Shown: positions 9,694 through 20,964 of the stretch, piece after piece
How the letters are laid out: the number at the start of each line of letters is the position of its first letter
Position numbering within the stretch: the stretch's first letter is position 1
From: Icerya purchasi
Lineage: Eukaryota; Arthropoda; Insecta; Hemiptera; Monophlebidae
Length of the DNA: 64,000 nucleotides
Direction of reading: 5' to 3'
Assembly (NCBI GenBank): GCA_039619475.1
Contig: CM077116.1
Location: 173,691,863-173,755,862, forward strand
Translations under genes and position numbers: made by a program
The notes under the pieces: model-generated
Database searches by the model: none
Seen by the model: the letters and a program-made list of their open reading frames with translations, nothing else
Told to the model about the DNA's origin: nothing

Positions 9694-12600
9694 ATGTCCT
9701 TCAAATTTAATATTCTCCAGTGGAATTGTCGCAGCCTTAAAGCTAATAGACTTGCCTTGGAGAGTTTACTTGATATGCATGAAATTCACATTGCCTTAAT
9801 TTCCGAATCATGGCTCAAAAAATCTGAAACGTTTCATCTTAAAGATTTCTCCGTGGTTCGTTCTGATAGAATAGACGGCTACGGTGGTGCTGCCATCCTT
9901 ATTAGAAATAATATACATTTCCAATCTCAAAATGTACACTTCTCTTCTGTGCCATCTTCTCGTGATCCGAATGTAGTCCACATTTCTATTCCTTCCATTT
10001 TTCCCCGCCCATTAAACATAGTCTGTACGTACTTTCCTCCGAATTTTAATCTCAATAATTTTCCCTTTCCCTCCTTTCTTAATAGTATTCCTCCCCCCTT
10101 CATTATTGGAGGTGATTGGAACGCTCATTCTCCTCTTTGGGGTTGTTCTAGTCGAAACAGTAATGGAGTGGTTCTTGAAAACATTATCCTCGGACATAAT
10201 CTTATCCTCCTTAATGATCAATCTCTTACTTTGTACAAAAGCCCTTCCATTTTTAGCGCAGTCGATCTCTCCTTTTCTTCTCCTGATCTTGCTCTTAACT
10301 GTTCCTGGAAAACTCTTGATGGTACTTTTGGAAGTGACCATGTCCCTATTATTGTATCGTTCAAAAGTCTTCCCCCATCATCCATTTACTTCAAGCCCCT
10401 CTATGCCTCCAAATGGTGTATCCCCAAAACTAATTGGGAACAATTTAGTCATTCTGTTGACTCTTCTCTTTCCCTTTTGCATCATAACTTAGATCCTATT
10501 TCAAAGTACAAATACTTTACAGATTCCATCTTACTCGCCCTTTCTTCCTCATCACCTCCAGTGCCTTCTAAACCTCGCCGTCATGCAGCTTCATCCTTAT
10601 GGTGGAATAATAACTGCAAGGTGGCTTTTGATGCCAGCGTCGTTACTTTTAGAACCTTCCGTCACTGTTCCTCCTTTTCAAATTTTATTGACCATAGAAA
10701 AGCTAACGCTAGAGCCAGATACATCCTAAAACAAGCCAAGAAGGAATCTTGGAAAAAATTTTGCTCTTCCTTTTCCCGGACCACGTCTATTTCCCAAATT
10801 TGGAGAATGGCCAAAGCCTTCAAAACTCCTAAATCCGAACACCCTTCTTATCATAACATCTCTTCTGACATACTTGAATCCTTTATTGACAATCTAGCTC
10901 CCAGTTATGTTCCTTCCTTTGACGAAGTAAGTTCTCCTTCTTCTTCTCTTCCAAATTCATCTCACTTCCTCACTTCAGAATTCCACTTCAATGAACTCCT
11001 CTTTTCGTTGCAAAAATCCTCCAATTCGACTCCAGGAATCGACAAAATTTCCTTCCTTGTTCTTAAAAATCTCTCTAATTTCTCACTCAAAATTCTCCTC
11101 GAAATTTTCAATTCTTTTCTTCTCTCAGGACTTACACCTCCTATTTGGAATTCATTTATAATTATCCCAATTCCTAAGAAAATTCCAAATTCTTTTCGAC
11201 CTATTTCTTTGGCTCCTTGTTTAAGAAAACTATTCGAGAGTATGCTAAACCGGCGCCTTGTTTGGTGGCTGGAACATAATAATCTCGTCTCCTACAATAT
11301 GTTCGGTTTTCGTCCTGGTCTTGGTCCTTCTGACTGCATCAGCCTTTTTCTTTCTGACATATATAAAGCTCTTCTCGAAAGAAAATACACGATCGCTGCC
11401 TTTGTTGATGTAGTTTCTGCTTTCGATAAGGTTCATCTTCCATCCCTTAAAAATAAGATGATTTCTATTGGCATTCCTGTTCAACTTTCTTCCCTGATAA
11501 TTCAGCTCTTTCAAAGTAGAACCATTTATCTTTCCACTCCTTCCTTCTCTGGCTCTAGATGTGTATTCCGTGGCCTTCCTCAAGGGTCATGTTTGAGTCC
11601 TACTCTTTTTAATATCTATTCGCTTGAAATAGCTTCTCTTCCCGTCTCAGCCTCTACACTCCTTTTCGCGGATGATATTCTTATTTATTACTCCTCAACG
11701 TCCATCCTCTCTGCTAAAGATGAAATCAATAATTCGTTGAACTTGCTTGAATCCGCTCTATCCAACATCCATCTAACCATTTCATCCTCTAAATCTGTTT
11801 GTATGGTTTTTTCCTTTCGTCCCTATAATACTTCCTTAATTAATGTCTCTTTGAACAATTTATCTATTCCATTAGTTAGGTCCTTCTGCTATCTTGGCGT
11901 TTTCCTAGACAGTCGTTTATCCTTTCGCGAACATATTTCCTACCTATATACTTCCTGTCTTAAGAGAACTAATTTATTAAAGGCTCTTTCTCCACACAAA
12001 TGGGGTGGCGACCCCAGTGTTCTTCTTATTCTATATAAATCTACTATTCGTTCCAAACTTGATTACTGTTCCTTCATTTATGGCAATGCTCCTAAACATC
12101 TTCTTTCCAAACTCGATAAAGTCCAAAATTCATGTCTTCGTCTTTGCCTCGGTGTTCTGAAATCCTCCCCCATTCCTGCAGTACTTTCAGAAGCCAACAT
12201 TCATCCTTTACACATTCGTAGATCCTTTCTTGGGGATCGCTTCCTCATAAAACGTCTTCCTATTAAGTCTTCTAAATTAGTTTCTGCTTATTCCTACATC
12301 CTGGCCAATTGGCGGTTTTCTCCCCTGAAAATTCCTATTCTTTCTCATGTCTCTCGACGTCTTGCTCCTTATTCTTCATTTATCTACTCATATCATAAAC
12401 TCCCGTTCTTTACATTCAGCTTTATAGATTTTTTATATCCTCCTAATTTGTTTTTCCTTCCTTCTCTTACTAAATATTCGCCTTCTATCGCTTTAAGCGA
12501 GTACAACGCAGCTTTGAGGACTCTATTTCCTTCTTCGTCTGTCCTCTTTACGGATGGTTCCAAAAGCGATGAGGGGGTCGGAGCTTCCTTTCTTATTTCT

Positions 12601-13428
12601 TCTCTTCCACACTACGAACTTTATAAACTTCCTTCCTTCTGTTCCATTTTCACTGCAGAATCGTATGCAATACTCCGTGCAGTTCTCTTCATTGCACTTT
12701 CCTCCTATAATAATAAATACCTTATTTGTTCTGACTCCATGAGCGTCTTGCAGGCTATATCCTCCCCTTTTCCATCCTCTTCATGCGACTACATTATCCT
12801 TTCCATTCGTTCCTTAATTGCAAATCTCTTCTTAGTTCGTTCCATTCAAATCGATCTTCTTTGGATTCCCAGTCATAGCGGCATCGCAGGCAACAACCTA
12901 GTTGACTCGTTTGCTCGCTCTGCTTCCTATAACGGCAAATTTGTCAATAAATTTCCTGCCAATAATATCCTCTTTCCATCCAAACGAGCACACCTCAAAT
13001 CATGGTTGGATACCTACATTACCTCCTTTTCCAATCCTCATTCCTTTTACAAACTCTTGCAACCTCTTCCTTCATCACGTTCCTGGTTTGCTGATTTCCC
13101 TGGTTTCAGTCGTTCCGTTATTTCCTCCATAACACGTCTTCGTCTCAACCATAATTGTCTTCCTTCCTCTCTCTTTCGTTTTTCTATTGTTTCTTCCCCA
13201 TACTGTAATTTTCATCCCTCGGATCATGACTGTGTTTGTGATGCAAATCATATCCTTTTTGAATGCTCTCTTCTTGTACAGCAGCGTTCCCTCCTCTACA
13301 CTAAGCTTCTCCACCTAAAACTACCTACTCCTTTTTGTGCTTCCTACATACTTTCCTTTCCTTCACCAGATGTTGTTCCAATCTTAGCGGAGTTCATTTC
13401 CTCTATTTCTTTATATATCAAAATTTAA
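9694..13428 (+). CDS. LINE ORF2: endonuclease, reverse transcriptase and RNase H
   Basis: A 1244-aa polymerase that would nick chromosomal DNA, reverse-transcribe the element's RNA at the nick and degrade the RNA strand. The AP-like endonuclease covers about residues 1-220, with LQWNCRS near the start, GGDWNAH from residue 139 and the catalytic SDHVPI from residue 214. The reverse transcriptase has FRPISLAPC, FVDVVSAFD (570-578, motif A), GLPQGSCLSPTLFN and the active-site FADD at 658-661. RNase H has TDGS with Asp954, a TAES Glu near 988, SDS with Asp1014 and an IPSHSGIAGN block near 1058-1068 followed by a conserved Asp. The C-terminal region ends with a Cys/His cluster (CDANHILFEC). All catalytic residues I can check are present and there is no internal stop. 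Confidence 0.95.
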   Translation: MSFKFNILQWNCRSLKANRLALESLLDMHEIHIALISESWLKKSETFHLKDFSVVRSDRIDGYGGAAILIRNNIHFQSQNVHFSSVPSSRDPNVVHISIPSIFPRPLNIVCTYFPPNFNLNNFPFPSFLNSIPPPFIIGGDWNAHSPLWGCSSRNSNGVVLENIILGHNLILLNDQSLTLYKSPSIFSAVDLSFSSPDLALNCSWKTLDGTFGSDHVPIIVSFKSLPPSSIYFKPLYASKWCIPKTNWEQFSHSVDSSLSLLHHNLDPISKYKYFTDSILLALSSSSPPVPSKPRRHAASSLWWNNNCKVAFDASVVTFRTFRHCSSFSNFIDHRKANARARYILKQAKKESWKKFCSSFSRTTSISQIWRMAKAFKTPKSEHPSYHNISSDILESFIDNLAPSYVPSFDEVSSPSSSLPNSSHFLTSEFHFNELLFSLQKSSNSTPGIDKISFLVLKNLSNFSLKILLEIFNSFLLSGLTPPIWNSFIIIPIPKKIPNSFRPISLAPCLRKLFESMLNRRLVWWLEHNNLVSYNMFGFRPGLGPSDCISLFLSDIYKALLERKYTIAAFVDVVSAFDKVHLPSLKNKMISIGIPVQLSSLIIQLFQSRTIYLSTPSFSGSRCVFRGLPQGSCLSPTLFNIYSLEIASLPVSASTLLFADDILIYYSSTSILSAKDEINNSLNLLESALSNIHLTISSSKSVCMVFSFRPYNTSLINVSLNNLSIPLVRSFCYLGVFLDSRLSFREHISYLYTSCLKRTNLLKALSPHKWGGDPSVLLILYKSTIRSKLDYCSFIYGNAPKHLLSKLDKVQNSCLRLCLGVLKSSPIPAVLSEANIHPLHIRRSFLGDRFLIKRLPIKSSKLVSAYSYILANWRFSPLKIPILSHVSRRLAPYSSFIYSYHKLPFFTFSFIDFLYPPNLFFLPSLTKYSPSIALSEYNAALRTLFPSSSVLFTDGSKSDEGVGASFLISSLPHYELYKLPSFCSIFTAESYAILRAVLFIALSSYNNKYLICSDSMSVLQAISSPFPSSSCDYIILSIRSLIANLFLVRSIQIDLLWIPSHSGIAGNNLVDSFARSASYNGKFVNKFPANNILFPSKRAHLKSWLDTYITSFSNPHSFYKLLQPLPSSRSWFADFPGFSRSVISSITRLRLNHNCLPSSLFRFSIVSSPYCNFHPSDHDCVCDANHILFECSLLVQQRSLLYTKLLHLKLPTPFCASYILSFPSPDVVPILAEFISSISLYIKI

Positions 13429-13481
13429 TCCTGTTTTCGTAATTCTTTGATGATGGGTCATTGCCCTTGGTTGGCGTTCCC

Positions 13482-13505
<24 letters not shown>
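13429..13505 (+). other. LINE 3' end and poly(A) tail
   Basis: Only about 50 bases separate the ORF2 stop from a pure A run at about 13482-13508. The end contains a GGGTCATTGCCC palindrome-like block and GGCGTTCCC just before the A run. Related fragments end the same way: GGCGTACCC at 40140, GACGAACCC at 48062 and GAACCCATT before the tails of the minus-strand copies. Confidence 0.9.
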
Positions 13506-13514
<9 letters not shown>

Positions 13515-13520
13515 GGAGGG
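13506..13520 (+). repeat. right target-site duplication of the full-length LINE
   Basis: Exact copy of the 15-mer at 7552-7566. It follows the A tail directly. Confidence 0.93.
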
Positions 13521-13590
13521 ATTATATAATTACGTAAAATCTTCTACGGTAGGCGGTAGATTTGAGAAATACTCCTTATTTCATAAAGAA

Positions 13591-14121
13591 AATCAAATAG
13601 CGACCATTATAGAAATTTAAACATGTTTTAAAAATACATAATTATTACAATTTAATTTAAATTTAGTTTTATTTTTAGGTGAAAAATAAAACAAAATTAT
13701 AAAATTATACCTTAAATGTGGTAGTTTAGAAATAGTAAGAAAGATAGTATTTTTATTAGACTTTACTTCTTTTTTATTTTTGTTAGTAATCCGATCCGAA
13801 TTCTTTGTTCATGAACAAGTAAAAATTATATATATATTTCTCATTGAACTATTTTTATTTACATTACAAAATAAAAATTAAAAATAAATAAAAATCGCAA
13901 AAGTTCGACGACAATTGTGTTTAAAATAGAATAAAAAAGGAACATTAATAGTTTTGCTAGAAAATAGTATTAAATACTAGTTATAATTAAATCCATAGGT
14001 AAAATTCATACAAATCTTTTATAGCATAAATTAAGTTTCTTTATTATAACAAATTTTTCCATAGCGACTTTGGTTCTTGGTGGGGGGGTCTCCTATTTCT
14101 CTTCCCGTGGATCCGCCACTG
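13591..14121 (+). repeat. interspersed repeat, copy A (uninterrupted)
   Basis: Collinear at high similarity with 49611-49754 plus 50870-51252. Shared blocks start at ATCAAATAGCGACC, pass through an AT-rich middle, and end in a G-run followed by GTGGATCCGCCACTG and a (TA)n tract. It has no coding capacity. The ending resembles 3' ends of some LINE-derived repeats, but the class is not certain. Copy A lacks the LINE fragment that splits copy B and so serves as an empty-site reference. Confidence 0.85.
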
Positions 14122-16980
14122 CTACATATATATATATATACATATACATATAATACGCTTATTTTCATCGTAAAAAGTAATATCTTTACTTACTATAATA
14201 AATATCAAAATAAAAATAGATAAAAGTATATCTTTTTCGGTGACAAAATATATTTATTTACGCTTTTCAAGTAACTACTTTGAGGTAAAATATAGAAGTC
14301 GTTTTGCAAAGTTATGTGGATGGTGATTTTCAATAATATTTCTGGCTTGTGAATTTTGAATTCAGTTTATTTTGCATAAAACATTACTGCTCTGCTTACG
14401 GATATGGTGTAGCTATATTATGTGCATATTATTGTTGAATTTTTAATTGCCTGTGGAATTCTGATTTACAAGTTTAGAAACGATCCGAGCAAAGCTCGGT
14501 CACGAGATTTTTATATTTACATATGTATATATATATGTATGTATATTCAGCGACCAAATGTTTAATGTGAATAATATATAATTAATTTTATACATATTAT
14601 AACAGGCGATCGAATTTTGCTCAGATTTATTATGAACTTCAGATTAATGGACGTATCAAAATATAGTAATAATACGTACATAATATGAAAACTACATTTT
14701 TACATAGATTGCATTACTTTTTTTATATTGAAGTATTTTTGCATTGCATAAAATATAGTGGTATTCAAAGTTCAGATTATCATTAAAATTATCATCCCTT
14801 TAATTCTATAATGACCGTTACATTTTAATTCATATTTAAAATCTACATGTAGATCGTAAATAAATGTATTTCGATTTTCAATTTGCTGCTTGCCACAATA
14901 AACTACTTTCATTTCCCTTTTAATAAACTTTAAATATATCCAACCAGTGAGAAACGAATACAATTCGCCTCCATTTTAAGAATTGGTCGTTTAATAGAAA
15001 TTTCTAGAACATAAAAATCAATCGATTTCTATAAGTACACTCTAAAAAAGTTCTAATTTGTGAATTTCTCCAAAATTATTCCATCCATTTACAAAAAATC
15101 AGTTAAATGATACATATATATATGAAGAAATATTCATTTAATAATATGCAATAAAATGCTTTTTTCTTTTTTGTAGAATTTGCTTTTTTTGGTTTCGTTG
15201 TAAATTTATTTCTATTTAAATGACAGGTTCTCTTATCTCTTGGTTTATCATGTTTTCTTTTCGCGGTAATTTGTAGTATAAAGTAGAGTTCTAAGAGCAG
15301 GAAATTATGACAGGTTTTCAAGTGGGAAAAGAATATTGCAGTAAAACTTACAATGGAGCGTTTTACTTTTTTATTTTCGGCGAATTCGTACCGCGTGTTC
15401 GTGATGTGTTCCTTTATATTTGTCGCCTTTTATGCTTTACTTTTTTTTGACTTTGCCAAGACATATCGCTCGGTTACCGTTCAAAAAGGAATAAATCAGA
15501 CTAAAATAGTGCGCAGCAGTTGTATATCGCGCATTATTTATAACTAAAAAACAAACAGCGCCTTCTTCCATATTTTGTATTAGTAAATTTGCTTTCAGAG
15601 TTTCTCGATACAGCTTTGAAGAAAAAAAAAAAGGCTCGCCAATATCCCCAGTCTTTGTGCAAACACTAGACTTTTATTTATTTCAATGAACACGAATTTG
15701 AGTGCAATTTCACTTATAGCAATTCGCGTGACCGTTCTGGAAATGGAAAGGTTCCCTTTAGCCAGCCAGAGACGACACACACAGTTTGCTCAAAGTCTCT
15801 TATGCTTTATTTCGCAAACGATTAGTACGAGAGTGGAGCACGATGGTTGGCCGAAATAAATAGACGTCGATATAAATAACATTTTTTTATGGTACTTGAA
15901 GTCGAGTTTTCCCAGTTGCCAGTTGCTTGATTCCATTTCAATCACGTCTAATGCGGTGTAAAATTTATCACGCTGCGCATTCACGATTTCCTAGTGAATA
16001 GAACCGGCTTCACAAAAACCAATCTAGAAGTACGCATAAGTTTTTTTATTTGTTTTTTTTTCTTCGACAAGTTCAATTTTCTTCACCACTTCTTTTTTGT
16101 TTTTTTCTTTTTCCAGTCCGTCTAATATGTCACGCACACGTCTAATACTAGAAGTGTCTTGACTGCAAACAGTGGCGGTACACGATAGGTTAATGTAATA
16201 TGTGTTATTGTAGGAGAAACTGAGATTTTTCAACATTGTAGTGTTGATAACGGAAAGCACAAATTTAATTGCACATACGCTGTAAACATTTTCAATAACA
16301 TAATGTGCTAATGGAAACATTCCTGTTCATTTTTCAATGAATAGCGCAAAAAGGCAAAGTGTGTTGATTAAAAGTAAATCAGATGTTATGTTAATAATCG
16401 AATGACGGAAAACGGTTAACTGCAGCGCCATTGGAAGTAGTTAGCAAATGTGGCAGCTGAAGCATTAGGTGGACCATTGGAAAAATTATCTAATTCGACT
16501 ATGGATTAATATAGTAAACGTTCTTACGTGCACATCCATATCCCGTCTGCGGGCGTAATTAGTGTGCGAAAAGCGGTAATAAACGTTAAAATAATGACGC
16601 TTCAAGTATTCCATGCTTGCAATATTTAACTGGGCAGGAATTTCGTGCCCTGCAAGCAATGCCGGATTATGCAAACGCGGGGCCCGTAGCAAATTCTATC
16701 AGGGGGCCCTTGATCTGCCGAGTTCTTAAGTATAAAGTGGTAAAACAATAATTCAACACTAAATATGTTTATTTTCCATCTATAGGTTACAAATTATGTT
16801 AGTGTTTATTAGTAAAGTAGATTACAATAGGCCCTGTTAGCCTTTGACAAGTACAAAAAGCCAGATTTGAGATTGCCTTGGCAGTTTAGAATAATTTTGA
16901 TAAGAAACCAACATTTTAAAACTGACGATTAATAACGACGAACTTTTATTGTTTTTTAAACTTTTATAAAGTAACTTTTC
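14122..16980. other. long AT-rich stretch without recognisable gene
   Basis: It starts with a (TA)n tract (about 14126-14150) and holds a hairpin at 14485-14499 (CCGAGC/GCTCGG) matching that at 7450-7464. ORFs of 60-98 codons (for example 15353-15547 +, 16024-16320 -) show no domain. Around 16660-16710 the sequence GCCGGATT, CGGGGCCC and GGGGGCCC resembles the terminal region of ZMYM1-like hAT elements. It may be the 3' end of the hAT relic that follows, but the opposite terminus was not found. Confidence 0.45.
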
Positions 16981-16984
16981 TAGA

Positions 16985-18885
16985 TTTTATGCACGCGAGT
17001 TTAAAGATAATTCGTATCGAATTTCTCTGAGCAAATCATATTCTATATTCATCAAAGAGAGCTAATTCAGACGTTCTTGACTCATTTAATTCATTTTTTA
17101 TACGTTTCAATGTCGAAAATGAACGTTCGCCACTGCAGTTAGTCATCATGAGAGACAAATAAATGCGTAAAGCAATGTCTAAATTGGGCAAACATGATTC
17201 TAATGTCATTTTCCATTAGGAATTTATAATATTGAATTTACAGAGCTTCGTTTTTTGAACTGTCAATCGCACTAGCCACATCTGTTTTCAGCAGCTCGGC
17301 AAACTGCACTAATTCGTTGTCTAGACTGTCTTCCAAATCATTTGCATAAGCACAATGCCATAATTGGAGTTTTTTTTCAAAATCTCTTCTGCTGTAAAAG
17401 ATTTTAATTGTCCAAATATTCCGAAAACACTACTGAGTTTTTGGTATGCTTTCACGCGTTTATCTAAAGCAGATGATGTTTTGTCAATAATGACAACGAA
17501 CATCTTAATTTCAAACTGTTTATCAGGTGTTTCATTTTCAACAGATTCATCAAGTGTACTAGAACCGCTAAAATGGTCATACTTAGTGTTTTGCTTGCGT
17601 CGTCTTGAAGTCTGTTGCTGATATTCATGACAGCTTGTCAGATCTTTGGATTTTGCTTCAATATCTGAAAATGTGGATCGCATTATTTGGACATATCCAT
17701 ATAACGATTCATAAACGGCATACCCTGTATTAGGAGATCATTCCATGTAATTGCCATTATTCCCGTTTCCGATTTATTCATCTTTGAAACTAGTCTGTAA
17801 GCTTGATTACGACACTCTGTCTTTTGATCTATATTATTGCAAATGTCATCTAACATTTGCTTGATAGTGGTACAACCACAAAAAGTGCCTTCGTAGCATC
17901 TGTTCTGGCGGACCACTCAGGTATCCGATAACCTTTTCAAAATCGGAATTTTCGGAGTAAGAGCTCCGGTAAGAAAACCCTAACGATGTTTAAAAGCAGA
18001 AAAAAAAATTATAAAGATTTTCAATAAAATCGACAAAAAAAAATGCTTCTGTGTACAACAGTCTGCAGCGCACTTAGCAAATAAATTTAATGAATGTGCA
18101 AGACAGGGAATGCATTCTGCATACTTATTTATTCTTTTAATTCGTGCTTGCAGGCAGCCGTATTTTCCACTCATGTTGCTGGCATTATCATAGCTTTGCT
18201 CTTGAAAATCTTTGTTATCAATGCAATTCTTATTTAAGAAATCTAGTAAACTTCGGGAAAGTTGTTCAGCAGTATGGTCTTCCATGTCTAAGAACTTAAC
18301 AAATCTCTCAACTGGCCCAGATGCTAGAACATAGCGCACTATCAGGGTTAGTTGGTTTACGTGCGATATATCTGGAGTAGAATCTAATGCCACTGAATAG
18401 AGTACCTGGATCTTTTAATTTCGCAAATAATTTGATCCAGCATGCTTGATGCAATTAATTTGATAAATTCCTCGCATGTTGTTTTAGATAAATATGACGT
18501 GTGTCCTTTTCCTTTATGGACATAAGTTTGAATATGTTGGGCCATAAAAACGTCAAATTCGGAAAGTAATTCTAATAAATCTAAGTAATTCCCATTATGT
18601 GCTGAACCAACAATTTCATCACTACCCCGAAACGCAACACCTCGTTCTGCTAAAAACTTTATTACTGCAATAATTCGTTTTAAAAGCATCTGCCAATAAT
18701 TTTGCTCAGTCTGAGTTTGGCTCACAAGTTGAGAATCGACACACGTATTCTGGTTTTTGCGAGTTAATAGCGAAATTATAGCTTTTCTACGCGGAGTGCT
18801 TTCTTCGTGTTTTTTCAACAAATTGTTCGCATTCTTCCAATCATCGAACCCATCTTTCGTAAACCGTGCTGACTGATTAATTAAT
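16985..18885 (-). pseudogene. hAT-family (ZMYM1-like) transposase relic
   Basis: The minus strand encodes a decayed hAT transposase of the type annotated as zinc finger MYM-type protein 1-like. The start includes ARFTKDGFDDWKNAN (about 18880-18830), part of the TTF-type zinc-finger region. RRKAII, then GVAFRGSDE and NGNYLDLLELLSEFD (18821-18384) follow. The RNase H-like core then reads ALDSTPDISH, ..SYDNASNMSGKYGCLQARI and CLAHSLNL (18393-17980). The C-terminal hAT dimerisation block NCSGERSFSTLKRIKNEL lies near 17050-17130. Frame changes at about 18390, 17950, 17680 and 17250 and a stop after the dimerisation block make it non-functional. No target duplication was identified. Confidence 0.88.
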
Positions 18886-19394
18886 ATCTAAATCTATAAC
18901 TTAGCAAATAAAACAGAAAAGTCACCCTTTAGTTTCTGAATAGCATAACTATACTTCTTTTTAATCTAATCTTTCTGCTAACATACAAAATGAGATATTT
19001 AAATCAGTTGTATAACTGTTTAATTGTATTATTCAATATCTCCTCTTTTTCCTTTTTTGTAAATCATACAGTCGCTGTTCAAAAACACTGTCTGGCTTCA
19101 GTACATTTATTACATCTTTTTTTTTTTCGAATGCGTTGACGTCAAGATAACTTGCTCAGTACTTGAACTTGGTTGCATTCGAATTATTTTTGTTTTCTTT
19201 CACATTTTCTGCTCCACTGGTTCAGCGGTGAAATTGACTAGCGCATGTAGCAAGAAGCTTTGTGTAGCATAATTTAGCCCTAAAGGGTATCATTTCATCT
19301 ATGCAAAGGTTTCAAAACCTGTTTGCTCTTATCAGAAATTATTTGTTTGCTTCCTACGATTTCCTACACGAACGTACCTCTCTTCCTTCTTTTC
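18886..19394. other. no recognisable gene
   Basis: AT-rich sequence between the hAT relic and a LINE scrap. No ORF or repeat was recognised. Confidence 0.5.
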
Positions 19395-19740
19395 ATTACT
19401 TTTAGAATTCCCTTCAAATTTATTAGCCCCGACCTACTTTCTCCGGATTTCTAATCGTTATAATTTACTTTCCTCCGTTTCTCTTCCAATCTATTTCAAT
19501 CCTATTAATACGAATGTCTTTACTCTTCTTTAAACCTTATACAAATTATTGTGCCTTCTTATTGTTTTTGTCTTTCCTTTTTTCAATTCTTATTCTTCTA
19601 ATACGTTCCCTGTTTCACCACGATAGCTGCGTTGAATATACTTCAGTGAAATTGTCGTAGCCTCAGAGCTAATAAAAATTCATTAGGGGTCTATTGGATA
19701 TTCATAAGGTTAGTGTTGCTCTCATCTCATTAGAGGTTAT
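19395..19740 (+). pseudogene. I-group LINE fragment, ORF1/ORF2 junction and ORF2 start
   Basis: The pyrimidine-rich stretch followed by a degraded ILQ-NCRSLRAN segment (about 19640-19680) matches the first residues of ORF2 in the intact LINE (ILQWNCRSLKAN). The Trp codon is replaced by a stop. Only a 5' scrap of the endonuclease remains before the similarity is lost near 19740. Confidence 0.7.
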
Positions 19741-20111
19741 AAAATAATTAGATGTGATCTACATGACGGGTATCCAAGCAACTATGATAAAATGTGTATC
19801 GAACACATCCTTTGTAGTAATTAGTTTTGATTAGGCACAGATGAAACAGAAACTTGGTAGCATATAATTAGAATAGATGGTTCAGTAAAGGTTATCAATA
19901 ATTCGCCCTAGTTATTTATACTACAAGCAACTCGTTAGAAACATATAGACGAAAACAAAAACCATGCCCCAATAAAGATTAGTACTGTAATTATTTCGCT
20001 TAGATCTATGTCAAATATCCTTCAAAATCGACATGTTAAAACATAAGAATGAGTCTATAGTTTATCATGGTTATCACAGTTAACGTCGTAGTCAACTGAA
20101 GTATGATTATT
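19741..20111. other. no recognisable gene
   Basis: AT-rich sequence with stops in all frames. It separates a plus-strand LINE scrap from a minus-strand LINE tail. Confidence 0.5.
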
Positions 20112-20117
20112 ATATAT

Positions 20118-20960
20118 ATTTTTTTATTAAATGGGTTCGGTGTCAGCACTGACCCAACTACATGAGCTTAAATCACCTACTCAAATTCTGAAACGATCGG
20201 AGATAGAGAGTTTTTAAGGGAAAGAAGGAGGGGAATAGCGTCTAGAGATGGAAAGGAAAAGATAAAGGAAGCATTGAAAGGGCTAGGAAGATCCAACGCC
20301 AAGAGTTCGGCGTATAGATGAGAGCACTCGGGAAAAAGAGCAGGGCATTCAAAACGGATATGGTTGGGGTCATTATATAAAGAGGGAGGATCAGTAAAGT
20401 GGAGAGGGCAAAAGGGAGAAGGTGAAAGAGAAAATGAAAAACGTGAAGAGGGGAGGAGGGAATGACCAAGTCTTAGTGTGATTAAGGAAACAATAACCAA
20501 GCACCGAGAAAAGGGAAGAAATTGGAACCAGGGCTGTGAATTGAGAATGGGCTGTAGGAGGAAGTAGAAGGAGGAACGATTGGCGAAAAAAGAAGAGTAG
20601 ATGTCAACCCATAGTCTGGCATGCAGACTTGAGGAGAGAAAAAGGATGCCTGAGGCAGGAAAATGAGGGAAGAGTGGACCATTGAGGGACGCCGAGCGAG
20701 CTAGGAAGTCAGCTGCTTCGTTGCGCCAGGAACACATAAAAAGTCAATAAGGATAGAACGTGCTAAGCGCAAATTGGTAATAAAGGCACGAACAGAAAGA
20801 TAATGAGTGGGCAGGAGGAGAAGAAATAGCCTGCAGCACAGATTTGGAATCAGTAACAATAAGAAATATACAGATCCCTCTTGAAGAGGAAAAGGAGACA
20901 GCACGGAAATTGGAGACTGCTTCAGCAGAAAAAATGGAACATAAGGAAGGAAGTTTGAAG
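20118..20960 (-). pseudogene. I-group LINE fragment: RNase H remnant and ORF2 C-terminus
   Basis: The minus strand encodes the last 250 or so residues of an ORF2 related to the intact LINE at 9694-13428. It has a degraded RNase H region (about 20960-20700), then RNEAADFLARSASLNGP, LRLGHSLLPSSRFSFSLS and NDPNHIRFECPAL (20737-20177). The final residues match the family's PSLDAIPLL block. A frameshift lies between the RNase H part and the C-terminal ORF. A short 3' end with GAACCCATT runs into a T-rich tract (the complement of a poly(A) tail) near 20118. It is 5'-truncated. Confidence 0.85.
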
Positions 20961-20964
20961 ATTA

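Larger units (their letters stand above)
7567..13505 (+). mobile_element. full-length, structurally intact I-group LINE
   Basis: A non-LTR retrotransposon of about 5.94 kb containing, in order, a 299-bp 5' leader, ORF1 (7866-9548), a spacer of about 145 bp, ORF2 (9694-13428), a short 3' end and poly(A). It is flanked by an exactly matching 15-bp target-site duplication. ORF2 carries endonuclease, reverse transcriptase and RNase H domains; this combination, with a zinc-knuckle ORF1, fits the I group. Neither ORF has an internal stop. With the matching duplication this points to a recent insertion that may still encode functional proteins. Fragments of related elements occur at 19.4, 20.1, 39.7, 40.4, 42.2, 49.8 and 63.5 kb. 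Confidence 0.93.

Noticed and set aside
17321..18821. A domesticated ZMYM-type host gene
   Set aside because: Several frame breaks and in-frame stops, with no introns that would explain them. A dead hAT copy is simpler.
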